From UBA3064 sp023258775 (lineage in GTDB: Bacteria > Pseudomonadota > Gammaproteobacteria > Burkholderiales > Burkholderiaceae_E), in NCBI GenBank assembly GCA_044355655.1, contig JBIKXS010000009.1, positions 28,033-92,032 on the forward strand: 64,000 nucleotides of DNA, in the 5' to 3' direction. Below the pieces are notes generated by a model, which worked only from the letters and a program-made list of their open reading frames with translations, had not been told where the DNA came from and did no database searches. The position numbers and the translations under genes were made by a program. Of the stretch, positions 44,078 through 52,640 are shown piece after piece; within the stretch, counting starts at the first letter, position 1, and each line of letters begins with the position of its first letter.

Positions 44078-45190
44078 CTATTCGCCAGGCGCTGAGGTGG
44101 CGGCTACCGCGAGGGCGATTTGTTCGCCCTGCTTGCGTGCAGTCGTCCACTTACCGCCCAGAAGGCTCACAATTTTTCCATGGGTAAGAAGCACCGATTC
44201 GCGACTGATGCTGCGCGTACTTTTGGCAGACTGGTTGCGGTCAACGACGAGCGGGCGTAGACCCGCCATGGTCTGGATGATTTCTCGCGGCTCAATCCTC
44301 GGACTCACGTAGCGATTGTGTAGCTCGATGAGTTCATCAATCTCTCGCTGTGAGGCCTTGATGGCATCGCTTGGATCTTCAGACGTTACGGCAACTTCGG
44401 TTGTGCCCAATAGCGCGCAGCCCTTGTAGGGGAGGTAGAACACGACTCTGCCGTCATGTTGCTGAAATAAACATCCTGCGCGCAGCGGGCGGTCGACAAC
44501 CAAATGGCTACCGCGAACTGCCAGTAAATCATAGGGGCTTTCAAGTGCACTGCGTTCTAGTAATCGATGCGACCAGGGGCCTGCGGCATTAACTAAATGA
44601 TCGAAACGCTCAACACCGCGTTCGGTTTCTATACGTCCGTCATCGAAGAGCCGTTCAACCCGGCAGCCTTTATGCAGCTTAAGACCGCGTTCTTGCAGTT
44701 GTGCGAGTGCCCACAAACCAAGCGCCTCATCGTCCATCGAGGCGTCCCAATAGCTGATGGCACCCACAAGGCCTTCGCTACGCAAGCCAGGAATTGCCTG
44801 CATGACCTGACTTGCATCGTGGCGGCGGGACATAGGCATCTTTGAGCCGAGTGCAAGCAAGTCATACAGCAGGGTACCTGCTCGAATAAGCCAGGCGTTG
44901 CGACCAGTTTTTCGGTAGCAGGGGATAAAAAGCTGTAGCGGTGCTGCAAGCCCCGTTTGCTGCGACAGCCACCAATGCCTTTCGAGCAAGGCCTCGCGGA
45001 CCAGGCCGAATTGCGCTTGCTCGAGGTAACGCAGACCGCCGTGCAGCATTTTGCTCGAGGCGCGGCTTGTTGCATGCATCGGTCTGAGCGCCTCAAACAG
45101 ACTGACCTCATAGCCTCGTTCCAGGAGGGCCCATGCCGCCATCACACCGTTGATGCCGGCGCCGACGATTGCTACACGTGAATGCTTCAT
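44078..45190 (-). CDS. FAD-dependent oxidoreductase, short GlpD-like (glycerol-3-phosphate dehydrogenase family)
   Basis: A DAO-fold flavoprotein of 370 residues. It starts with the FAD-binding motif VAIVGAGINGVMAAWALLERG and contains SRASSKMLHGGLRYLEQAQF, a strong GlpD signature, then AAGPWSHRLL, GTTEVAVTSEDP and LLGGKWTTARKQGEQIA. GlpD proteins are about 500 residues and have a helical C-terminal domain, which is missing here. The protein ends at AATSAPGE with no sign of a frameshift nearby. It probably oxidises glycerol-3-phosphate or a similar polyol phosphate, delivering electrons to quinone. It diverges from the M20 peptidase gene. Confidence 0.85.
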   Translation of the reverse strand: MKHSRVAIVGAGINGVMAAWALLERGYEVSLFEALRPMHATSRASSKMLHGGLRYLEQAQFGLVREALLERHWWLSQQTGLAAPLQLFIPCYRKTGRNAWLIRAGTLLYDLLALGSKMPMSRRHDASQVMQAIPGLRSEGLVGAISYWDASMDDEALGLWALAQLQERGLKLHKGCRVERLFDDGRIETERGVERFDHLVNAAGPWSHRLLERSALESPYDLLAVRGSHLVVDRPLRAGCLFQQHDGRVVFYLPYKGCALLGTTEVAVTSEDPSDAIKASQREIDELIELHNRYVSPRIEPREIIQTMAGLRPLVVDRNQSAKSTRSISRESVLLTHGKIVSLLGGKWTTARKQGEQIALAVAATSAPGE

Positions 45191-45236
45191 CCGCGGTATT
45201 CTATTCAGTCTTACGCCGTCATTTGCAGGTTATTCC

Positions 45237-46715
45237 ATGAAACTCAATGATTTACAGGTTTTGATCGATCGTCAGTGGGATGAATCGATCCTTCCGGAAT
45301 TAGTTAACTATGTGAAAATTCCGGCAAAGTCGCCCGCCTTCGACCCAGCCTGGGATGTTCACGGGCATTTGAAGTCGGTGGTTGATATGGCTTGTGACTG
45401 GGCAAAGGCTCAGGCTAGCCAGGCGGGTGAAACGCCAGTGCTTGCTGGCATGAAGCTTGAAATCGTTAATCTTGACGGTAAAACGCCTTGTATTTTCTTC
45501 GATATTCCGCCAACCGGGCATTACGGTGCAGACCGGACGGTCTTGTTTTACGGCCATCTTGATAAGCAACCCGAGATGACAGGGTGGCGAGAACATCTCG
45601 GCCCCTGGAAGCCTGTGATTGAGCATGGCCGGCTTTATGGTCGAGGCAGTGCCGACGATGGTTATGCGATTTATGCGGCGCTTGCTGCCCTTGCCAGCCT
45701 TGATCGGCAAGCGATTGCGCGACCGCGTTGTCTTGGCATTATCGAAACCTGTGAGGAGAGTGGCTCGCCCGATTTACCCTTTTATTTGGACTATTTGAAG
45801 ACGCGTTTGGGCGATGTGAGCCTTGTGATTGGGCTTGACTCAGGTTGCGGGAACTACGAGCAGTTATGGATTACGACCTCGCTCAGAGGCTTGGTAGGTG
45901 GGGTGCTTTCAGTTGAGATTCTTGAAGAAGGCGTGCATTCAGGTAGTGCGAGTGGCATTGTGCCGTCCTCCTTTCGGATTGCACGCAAATTGCTCAATCG
46001 CTTGGACGATGTCGATAGTGGCCGGGTACTTGCTGAAGTCTTTCATGCGCCAATTCCCCAGTCACGCGTTGAGCAGGCCAGTCAAGCCGGAGCGATTCTC
46101 GGCGACATGATCTGGAAACAGTTTCCTTGGGTAAGTTGCTCACATGCCCCGGCTGGCCACGAGCAGGCATGCCTTAGCGCGCAACCGACAAGCACCGATC
46201 CGCTTGAGGCAATACTTAATCGGACCTGGCGTCCAGCCTTATCTGTCACTGGCGCGGCCTCGCTGCCATCGCTTGATATGGCTGGTAACGTCTTGCGTCC
46301 TAAAACGGTCTTAAAATTATCGATGCGAATTCCGCCAACGGTCGACGCTGATCAGGCGAGTCGAGCCTTAAAGGAAATGCTCGAGCGGGATGCGCCGTAT
46401 CAGGCGCGGGTTCGTTTTGAGGCTGACTGGGCCGCTTCCGGTTGGCATGCACCGCCAATGCCTTCCCGATTAAGCAGCCTTTTAGATGATTTATCGATGA
46501 AAACCTTTTCAAAACCTGCCGCTTATATGGGCGAAGGAGGCACGATTCCTTTCATGAATATGCTGGGACGCTATTTTCCAGATGCACAGTTTTTGATTAC
46601 CGGGGTGCTCGGTCCTCATTCAAATGCCCATGGCCCCAATGAGTTTCTTGATATTGCCTATGCCAAATCACTCACGCGTTTGGTCGCTGGTGTGGTTGCT
46701 CAGGTCCACGACTAA
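45237..46715 (+). CDS. M20-family metallopeptidase (carboxypeptidase/dipeptidase type)
   Basis: A dizinc aminoacylase/carboxypeptidase-type enzyme of 492 residues, likely cytosolic. The metal motifs are visible: YGHLDKQPEMTGW, YGRGSADDGYA and ETCEESGS, then a dimerisation domain with EEGVHSGSASGIVPSSF and the last ligand region in TGVLGPHSNAHGPNEF. Related proteins cleave dipeptides or acylated amino acids. The ATG at 45237 has CAGG upstream and gives the usual start; the frame to 45150 overlaps the divergent gene. Confidence 0.92.
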   Translation: MKLNDLQVLIDRQWDESILPELVNYVKIPAKSPAFDPAWDVHGHLKSVVDMACDWAKAQASQAGETPVLAGMKLEIVNLDGKTPCIFFDIPPTGHYGADRTVLFYGHLDKQPEMTGWREHLGPWKPVIEHGRLYGRGSADDGYAIYAALAALASLDRQAIARPRCLGIIETCEESGSPDLPFYLDYLKTRLGDVSLVIGLDSGCGNYEQLWITTSLRGLVGGVLSVEILEEGVHSGSASGIVPSSFRIARKLLNRLDDVDSGRVLAEVFHAPIPQSRVEQASQAGAILGDMIWKQFPWVSCSHAPAGHEQACLSAQPTSTDPLEAILNRTWRPALSVTGAASLPSLDMAGNVLRPKTVLKLSMRIPPTVDADQASRALKEMLERDAPYQARVRFEADWAASGWHAPPMPSRLSSLLDDLSMKTFSKPAAYMGEGGTIPFMNMLGRYFPDAQFLITGVLGPHSNAHGPNEFLDIAYAKSLTRLVAGVVAQVHD

Positions 46716-46750
46716 GACGTTGTTTGAACCTCTTCGATAAGGAAAATGAA

Positions 46751-47539
46751 ATGAAAAGCTTTAAATGTTTTGAAATGAAAAGCTTGAAGTATTTGCTTGC
46801 CCTGGCGTTGTCGGCATCGTTCCCCATCCACGCGCTTGCAGAAGGCAAGGGTAAGTCAGCACATTGGACTTACGAAGGAGCGCATGGCCCTGAGCGTTGG
46901 GCCGCGCTTGCGCCTGAAAATGCCAAATGCAGTCAGGGTAAGACTCAGTCACCGGTTAACATCATTGACCGTGATGTGATTGTGTCAGATCTTGAATCGG
47001 TACAATTTCACTATCAACCTTCGCCATTTCGTTTTGAGCACAATGGCCACACGCTTCAGGTGAGTCCCACAGGCGAGAACTATGTGGTGATCCGGGGCAC
47101 CCGCTATGACTTGCTGCAGTTTCATTTCCATGCGCCAAGTGAAGAGCGGATCAACTTCCGCAATTTCTCGATGGTGGCCCACTTTGTTCACAAGAGTGCC
47201 GAAGGCCGACTTGCGGTGATCGGCGTCTTGCTTGATGCGGGCGGATCAAATCCTGCCATGGATTACTTATGGGCCCACTTGCCTTTGAGTAAAGGCGAGA
47301 CAGTTCAACCCAAATCGGCCTCGCTTGATATGAATCAGTTGTTGCCCAAAGAGCGCGGCTATTTTCAATTCATGGGATCGCTAACAACACCGCCGTGCTC
47401 TGAGGGTGTTTTATGGACTTTGTTTCAGGAGCCTGTGAAGATCCGACCCGAACAGGCAAGTATTTTTCTTAAAGTCGTGGGGATGAATGCAAGGCCAGTT
47501 CAGCCCTTAAATCAGCGGCTTGTTCGGTTTTCCCGCTAA
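46751..47539 (+). CDS. Alpha-type carbonic anhydrase, periplasmic
   Basis: A zinc enzyme that interconverts CO2 and bicarbonate, 262 residues. The zinc histidines are in LLQFHFHAPSE and MVAHFVHKSAEG, and GSLTTPPCSEGVLW is the family signature that shapes the substrate pocket. The disulfide cysteines (AKCSQGK and PPCSEG) are present. The signal peptide is YLLALALSASFPIHALA. ATG 46751 follows AAGGAAAA; a TTG at 46724 is less likely. It lies 35 bases after the M20 gene. Confidence 0.95.
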   Translation: MKSFKCFEMKSLKYLLALALSASFPIHALAEGKGKSAHWTYEGAHGPERWAALAPENAKCSQGKTQSPVNIIDRDVIVSDLESVQFHYQPSPFRFEHNGHTLQVSPTGENYVVIRGTRYDLLQFHFHAPSEERINFRNFSMVAHFVHKSAEGRLAVIGVLLDAGGSNPAMDYLWAHLPLSKGETVQPKSASLDMNQLLPKERGYFQFMGSLTTPPCSEGVLWTLFQEPVKIRPEQASIFLKVVGMNARPVQPLNQRLVRFSR

Positions 47540-47547
47540 AGGCCGTG

Positions 47548-47567
47548 GTTCGATCTTGACATCGAAC
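47548..47567. promoter_or_regulatory. Perfect palindrome overlapping a -35-like TTGACA upstream of the TRAP transporter
   Basis: GTTCGAT (47548-47554) and ATCGAAC (47561-47567) form a perfect 7-bp inverted repeat with a six-base spacer. The spacer and right arm contain TTGACA (47556-47561), a perfect -35 consensus. The matching -10 is not convincing. The site lies 39 bases ahead of the transporter start, so it is a plausible operator for that operon. Confidence 0.5.
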
Positions 47568-47605
47568 TTTCAAGTACAACATGCATTCAATTAAAGGAGA
47601 TCACC

Positions 47606-48664
47606 GTGAATAAAAATCATACCGCAGCGTCCAAATGCGAATCGGCAAGCCTTACGCAGGATGCCAAAACAGTTAAGTTGGGGAGTCCCAAGCGCGTAGC
47701 GCGCCGCGGTCTACTTGCAGCGGCCTTTGCGGCGGCAAGCCTCTTTGGCAGTACCGCAACCTTCGCACAAAATGCCCTGTCAATCGGTACCGGTGGAACT
47801 GGTGGTGTTTACTATCCACTTGGTGGCGGTATCGCTGCAGCTTTATCTAAACATATCCCTGGCATGGCGGCAACGGCTGAGGTCACCGGCGGGTCGGTCG
47901 ATAATCTCAAGCTTGTCGGTAGTGGCAAGCCTTACCTTGCCATGACCATGGCTGACGCGGCAAAAGATGCTATTGAGGGCGCTGACAAGTTCAAAGCGAC
48001 CGGAAAAGTCGACGCAAAGACCCTGTTGGTGCTCTACCCCAACCGCATGCATGTGGTGACCGTGGACGGCACAAACATCACAAAGTTTTCTGATTTAAAA
48101 GGAAAGCGGGTCTCCACTGGTTCTCCGGGCAGTGCTACCGAGGTCATGGCCTTTCGCTTGATTGAGGCGGCAGGCATGGATAAAGACAAGGATATGAAGC
48201 GCGAGCGCTTGGGTGTTGCCGAATCAGTCAATGCAATCAAGGATCGCAAGATTGACGCATTTTTCTGGGTTGGGGGGCTGCCCACAGGTGCTGTGACCGA
48301 TCTGGCCAATTCACCCGGTATGAAAATTAAGATGATCGATCATGAAGACTTGATCGCCGCAATGAATAAGAAGTATGGCAATTTGTATTACGCCGATGTG
48401 ATTGCCAAGTCCGTGTATCAAGGGATGGCAGCTGATAACAAAATGGCCTCAGTAGCCAACTTATTGGTCGCTCCAGGCAAGATGACCAACGAGCAGGCCT
48501 ATGCCATTGTTAAGACCATTGTTGAGCGTCGCGAGGACTTAATCGCAGTACACAAAGAGGCTGCAAACATTAAGCTTGAGAATCAGAAATCGTCAGCTAG
48601 TCCCGTGCCTTATCACCCAGGTGCTCGTAAGTATCTTGAGGAAAAGGGTATCAAGCTCGATTAA
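47606..48664 (+). CDS. TAXI-family TRAP transporter solute-binding protein
   Basis: The periplasmic binding component of a TRAP transporter driven by an ion gradient. The 352-residue precursor carries a long basic N-terminus and a signal peptide (GLLAAAFAAASLFGSTATFAQ). The mature start LSIGTGGTGGVYYPLGGGIA and GKRVSTGSPGSATEVMAFRL are characteristic of the TAXI group. A strong AAAGGAGA lies before the GTG at 47606. The fused membrane subunit follows after 51 bases containing a small hairpin. The ligand is unknown; some TAXI proteins bind dicarboxylates or glutamate. Confidence 0.93.
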   Translation: MNKNHTAASKCESASLTQDAKTVKLGSPKRVARRGLLAAAFAAASLFGSTATFAQNALSIGTGGTGGVYYPLGGGIAAALSKHIPGMAATAEVTGGSVDNLKLVGSGKPYLAMTMADAAKDAIEGADKFKATGKVDAKTLLVLYPNRMHVVTVDGTNITKFSDLKGKRVSTGSPGSATEVMAFRLIEAAGMDKDKDMKRERLGVAESVNAIKDRKIDAFFWVGGLPTGAVTDLANSPGMKIKMIDHEDLIAAMNKKYGNLYYADVIAKSVYQGMAADNKMASVANLLVAPGKMTNEQAYAIVKTIVERREDLIAVHKEAANIKLENQKSSASPVPYHPGARKYLEEKGIKLD

Positions 48665-48673
48665 GTCAATGAA

Positions 48674-48688
48674 CAGCTTGTTGAGCTG
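48674..48688 (+). other. Small hairpin between the TRAP binding-protein and permease genes
   Basis: CAGCT (48674-48678), loop TGTTG and AGCTG (48684-48688) form a 5-bp stem with no T-run. Such intercistronic hairpins can stabilise the upstream message so that more binding protein than permease is made, but this is only a possibility here. Confidence 0.3.
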
Positions 48689-48715
48689 CACCGACATGGG
48701 CCATGGAGTTTTTAT

Positions 48716-50707
48716 TTGAACGATATTGAAAAGAAGCTCGAGGAATACATCGAGCAAGAGGAAGGCGCAAGTCACAGGCTCCAAGGGCTTGCCCTAGTAT
48801 TTGTAACAGCACTAGCTGTCTTCATGTCCTTGTTTCATCTCTATGCTGCCTATGAGATCGTTCCAACGCAATTGATGCGCAGCGCTCACGTTGCCATCGT
48901 ACTGTGTTTGGTTTTCTTATTATTTCCAGTGGCCAGGCGTTTCCGTGACCGCCTTCAGTGGTGGGATTTTTGCTTTGCCCTGGTGCCACTTTATATTGCC
49001 TGGTATATGTATGCGGGTGGCGATGATTTCACTGATCGCAACACGACGCCGCTGCCGCTTGATATGTGGCTTGGCATTGCACTGATCGTACTTATTCTTG
49101 AGGCGGTCCGCCGCACTGGCGGTTGGGTGATGGTCTATGTCACCTCAGGTTTTCTGATCTACGCACTCTTTGGTGAGTACTTCCCTCAACCGTGGACTCA
49201 CAAGGGTTATGACTTGGGACGTCTTGTCGGCCATATGTTTATGACGCTCGAGGGCATTTTTGGTGTTGCGGTAGATGTGTCGGCTACCTTGATCGTTCTT
49301 TTTTCGATTTTTGGTGCATTTTTGCAGTTCTCTGGCGCAGGCAAGTTTTTTATCGATTTTTCCTTTTCTGCGATGGGGGGAAGGCCGACCGGCGTTGGGC
49401 GAACCGTGGTGCTTTCATCCTTTTTGCTCGGAGGACCATCCGGTTCAGGGGTGGCAACCACCGTCACTATAGGTACTGTTGCATATCCGATGCTGGCAAA
49501 GGCGGGTTATGAAAAAAATGCAGCGGGTGGCTTATTGGCTGCGGGTGGTCTTGGCGCGATTATTTCGCCGCCCGTACTTGGTGCGGCAGCTTTTCTTATA
49601 GCGGAATTTCTAAAGATTTCTTATTTAGATGTTTTGCTGATGGCATGTATTCCGACCATCCTGTTTTACGCATCACTTTTCATCATGGTGGAGATTGATG
49701 CACGTAAATACGGAATGCGGGAAGCAAGTTTTGAAGCGGTCGAAGGCGTGTGGGTGCTCGCCGGTCGATACTGGTTTCACTTTTTCTCGCTGATCTCAAT
49801 TATTGCTTTTATGTTGTTGGGCTTTTCACCAACGATGTCGGTGCTCTATGCCACTGGGGTTAGCCTTTTAACGAGCCTGTTTCGTGCTGATACCAGCCTG
49901 ATCCCCTATGATTTGGCACAAGCCAAGGGGCGAACCTGGTCGACCCGGCTCTTGGATGCAGGCCTAATTAAGGCCTTACACGGCGGGGCGGTTGGCACAC
50001 TTGGTGTGGCAGTAACCTGCGCCTGCGCCGGATTAATTGTTGGTACGGTCACGCTAACCGGTCTTGGCTTGAAATTCAGCGGCATTGTGATTGAGTATGC
50101 AGCAGGATCGTTATTGCTCACGGCGATCTACACAGCGCTTATTGTTTGGGTTGTGGGACTCGCAGTGCCGGTAACAGCGTCATATATCATTTGTGCAGTT
50201 GTTGCAGCGCCTGCGCTCATCAAATTAGGAGTACCTGATTTCGCAGCGCATATGTTCATTTTTTATTACGCCGTGCTCTCAGAGGTTTCGCCACCTACGG
50301 CGTTGTCGCCCTTTGCTGCTGCTGCAATCACAGGGGGTGATCCCTACAAAACAACCCTGCAAAGTTGGAAATACACCTTGCCAGCGTTCCTCGTGCCCTT
50401 TGTGTTTGTGCTCGACCCCCAGGGTGTTGGACTCCTGCTGATGGGTTCGTTAAAGGCGCTGGGTGATGCAAATCTTGTCACCATTAGCTGGATCACCATC
50501 AGTACCGCCTCGGGTATTCTTGCCATGTCGGGTGTATTTCAGGGTTGGCTCTTAACGCAGGTCAATGCCATTGAGCGCGTGCTTTTGCTTTATGCAGGTA
50601 TCGCGCTCGTTTTTCGTTTTGAGCATGGCCTCGCGACGGGCTCTATTGCGCTTGCGCTGGTTCTGGTTTGGCAGTTGTTGCGCTGGCGGCAGTCTGCAAG
50701 GCACTAA
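48716..50707 (+). CDS. TRAP transporter fused permease (DctQ-DctM)
   Basis: A large inner-membrane protein of 663 residues in which the small DctQ-like and large DctM-like subunits are fused, as is usual for TAXI transporters. Many membrane segments are evident, with GGPSGSGVATTVTIGTVAYPMLAKAG and GGLGAIISPPVLGAAAFLIAEF as the conserved DctM regions, and SEVSPPTALSPFAAAAITGGDP near the end. The TTG at 48716 has GGAG seven bases upstream. ChaC-like gene starts at the base after its stop. Confidence 0.94.
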   Translation: MNDIEKKLEEYIEQEEGASHRLQGLALVFVTALAVFMSLFHLYAAYEIVPTQLMRSAHVAIVLCLVFLLFPVARRFRDRLQWWDFCFALVPLYIAWYMYAGGDDFTDRNTTPLPLDMWLGIALIVLILEAVRRTGGWVMVYVTSGFLIYALFGEYFPQPWTHKGYDLGRLVGHMFMTLEGIFGVAVDVSATLIVLFSIFGAFLQFSGAGKFFIDFSFSAMGGRPTGVGRTVVLSSFLLGGPSGSGVATTVTIGTVAYPMLAKAGYEKNAAGGLLAAGGLGAIISPPVLGAAAFLIAEFLKISYLDVLLMACIPTILFYASLFIMVEIDARKYGMREASFEAVEGVWVLAGRYWFHFFSLISIIAFMLLGFSPTMSVLYATGVSLLTSLFRADTSLIPYDLAQAKGRTWSTRLLDAGLIKALHGGAVGTLGVAVTCACAGLIVGTVTLTGLGLKFSGIVIEYAAGSLLLTAIYTALIVWVVGLAVPVTASYIICAVVAAPALIKLGVPDFAAHMFIFYYAVLSEVSPPTALSPFAAAAITGGDPYKTTLQSWKYTLPAFLVPFVFVLDPQGVGLLLMGSLKALGDANLVTISWITISTASGILAMSGVFQGWLLTQVNAIERVLLLYAGIALVFRFEHGLATGSIALALVLVWQLLRWRQSARH

Positions 50708-51397
50708 ATGCGCATGGATGTGAAGCAGCCTCAGATCGTCAACATTACGCGCGAGTCCTTGCTCGATGATGGTGTTCGTGTGCGATTGGAGCAGCAGTAC
50801 AAATCACTGCCCTTTTTGACTGCCGAGCAGCAACAGGAGAGTCTGGCGCAATGTCTGAGCCAGTGGTGTGGTGAGCAAGCGGTTTATGTCTTTGCCTACG
50901 GTTCATTGATTTGGAATCCAGCCATTCATTGTGAAGCAGTTGGCACGGGTCGATTGTTTGGACGACACCGTCGCATGGCAATGCGTTCCATGTTTGGTCG
51001 TGGTACCCCTGAGCGTCCCGGGCTGATGCTCACCTTACTGCCAGGTGGTTGTTGTGATGGGGTTGTCTTAAAGATTGAGTCCTCAAGGGCAGTCGAGGAA
51101 CTTTCACTGCTATGGCGACGCGAGATGATTTCGGGGTCTTACAGGCCGCGTTGGTTGCCCGTGCGATCGAAGCAGGGTGTGTTGAGTTGTCTTGTTTTTG
51201 ATCATAACCCTGACCATCCTTCCTTCATTGGATCAATGACCTTTGAAGAGGAAGTCGAAATTCTCTCGCAGGCTAGTGGTCCGCTTGGACCCAATAAAGA
51301 TTATATTTATCAGACTGTTCAAGCACTTAATCATTGGCAGCTTAGAGATGCGCGAATGAGTCGTCTTGAAAAGGCACTTAGGGCTTGTGAAATCTAA
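50708..51397 (+). CDS. ChaC-like gamma-glutamylcyclotransferase
   Basis: A 229-residue cytosolic protein of the ChaC family, which cleaves glutathione to 5-oxoproline and Cys-Gly. The substrate-binding motif is FAYGSLIWNPAIH and the catalytic Glu is expected in SLLWRREMISGSYRP. The segment PGGCCDGVVLKIE matches the family's GxxxGVAF-like region. The ATG at 50708 directly follows the transporter stop; an ATG at 50714 is two codons later. Whether it belongs functionally to the transporter is not known. Confidence 0.88.
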   Translation: MRMDVKQPQIVNITRESLLDDGVRVRLEQQYKSLPFLTAEQQQESLAQCLSQWCGEQAVYVFAYGSLIWNPAIHCEAVGTGRLFGRHRRMAMRSMFGRGTPERPGLMLTLLPGGCCDGVVLKIESSRAVEELSLLWRREMISGSYRPRWLPVRSKQGVLSCLVFDHNPDHPSFIGSMTFEEEVEILSQASGPLGPNKDYIYQTVQALNHWQLRDARMSRLEKALRACEI

Positions 51398-51485
51398 GGC
51401 AGACTGTGGAGGATAGCGGATCAACGCTTAGGACTGATACCGCTTGTCAGCGTTTGAAATTTGCTGAAAACGAATCGTCTGCAAG

Positions 51486-52640
51486 TTATATGGGATCAAA
51501 GCTCTTGCGAATTTCCTGAGCGAGTAACTCGCTTTGTTCTAAAGCGGCGAAGTGTCCACCCCGTGTTGCTTCATGCCAGCGAATAATATGTCGATAAGTT
51601 CTTTCGGCAAGTGAGCGAGGGGGTTTGAGGATTTCCTTGGGGAACTGACAATAGCCTGTGGGCACGTCGATTCCTTGTCCCTTAGGAATAAACCATGGTG
51701 AATGTAATCTTGCGTAATAGGGCCAAAACGATGAACCGATTGTTTCGGTGAACCAATAAAGTGAGATATTCGCAAGCATTCGGTCAAATGGAATCACCGA
51801 TTCTGGCCTGCCATCACAATCACTCCAGGCTGCAAACTTCTCACCAATCCATGCGGCAAGACCCAAGGGCGAATCATTAAGCGCATAGGCAAGGGTTTGC
51901 GGCCTGGTCCCCTGAATGGCTTGATAGCCCGTGTGCTCCTTTAAAAACACGTCGAGCTCTTGCGCGTAGCGCTTTGCGTCTTCGTCCATCGGCTCTTGAA
52001 ATAACAAGGCATCCCGACGCAAAGGCAGCAGATTCAAATGAATACCTTTGACCGAGCTCGGATGACGAAAAGCCATTGCCGAAGCGATAAAGGAACCCCA
52101 ATCACCACCTTGAACGTAGTATTCTTTATATCCTAATACTTCATACATCAGTTTGTGCAACAAGTCAGCCATCCCTTCCAAACCGATTCTTTCTTGCGCT
52201 TTTCGAAAAGAAAGACCAAAGCCAGGCAGGCTTGGTGCAATGACATGAAAGTTCGAGTCCCCGCCATTGCCATGCGTAAGTTGGGGTATTAGTTCGAAAA
52301 ATTCAAACACTGAGCCAGGCCAGCCGTGCAAAAGCAACAATGGTTTGGACCCTGCAGATCGGGTTTTCGCGTGAATGAAATGTAGATCAATCGATGCAAG
52401 TTCAAGTTTCCACTGTTCAAATACGTTTAGCGAAGCTTCCTGCTTCCGCCAGTCGAAATCGTGGAGCCAGTAATGGTGAAGTCTGTGAAGCCAATGACTT
52501 GGTGTGCCATAGCGCCAGTGACCTTCATCTGTCTGATCGGGCGCTTCATCGGGCCACCTTGCTCTTGAAAGTCGACCCTTTAAATCATCGATGGCGCTTT
52601 GATGAACTTCAAGCCGAAAGGGCTTTAGCGTGGTCAGCAT
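51486..52640 (-). CDS. Epoxide hydrolase (EHN domain, alpha/beta hydrolase fold)
   Basis: A 384-residue microsomal-type epoxide hydrolase. The N-terminal EHN domain is seen in PFRLEVHQSAIDDLKGRLSRARWPDE. The oxyanion motif HGWPGS, the nucleophile Asp in VQGGDWGSFIASAMAFRHP and the C-terminal His in ATRGGHFAALEQ are all present. No signal peptide is evident. It overlaps the upstream hydrolase gene by seven bases, so the two are coexpressed. The natural substrate is unknown. Confidence 0.92.
   Translation of the reverse strand: MLTTLKPFRLEVHQSAIDDLKGRLSRARWPDEAPDQTDEGHWRYGTPSHWLHRLHHYWLHDFDWRKQEASLNVFEQWKLELASIDLHFIHAKTRSAGSKPLLLLHGWPGSVFEFFELIPQLTHGNGGDSNFHVIAPSLPGFGLSFRKAQERIGLEGMADLLHKLMYEVLGYKEYYVQGGDWGSFIASAMAFRHPSSVKGIHLNLLPLRRDALLFQEPMDEDAKRYAQELDVFLKEHTGYQAIQGTRPQTLAYALNDSPLGLAAWIGEKFAAWSDCDGRPESVIPFDRMLANISLYWFTETIGSSFWPYYARLHSPWFIPKGQGIDVPTGYCQFPKEILKPPRSLAERTYRHIIRWHEATRGGHFAALEQSELLAQEIRKSFDPI

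Noticed and set aside
51398..51485. Terminator between the ChaC-like and epoxide hydrolase genes
   Set aside because: Short inverted repeats can be drawn (AACGCT/AGCGTT, GCAGAC/GTCTGC), but loops are 20 bases or more and no T-run follows.
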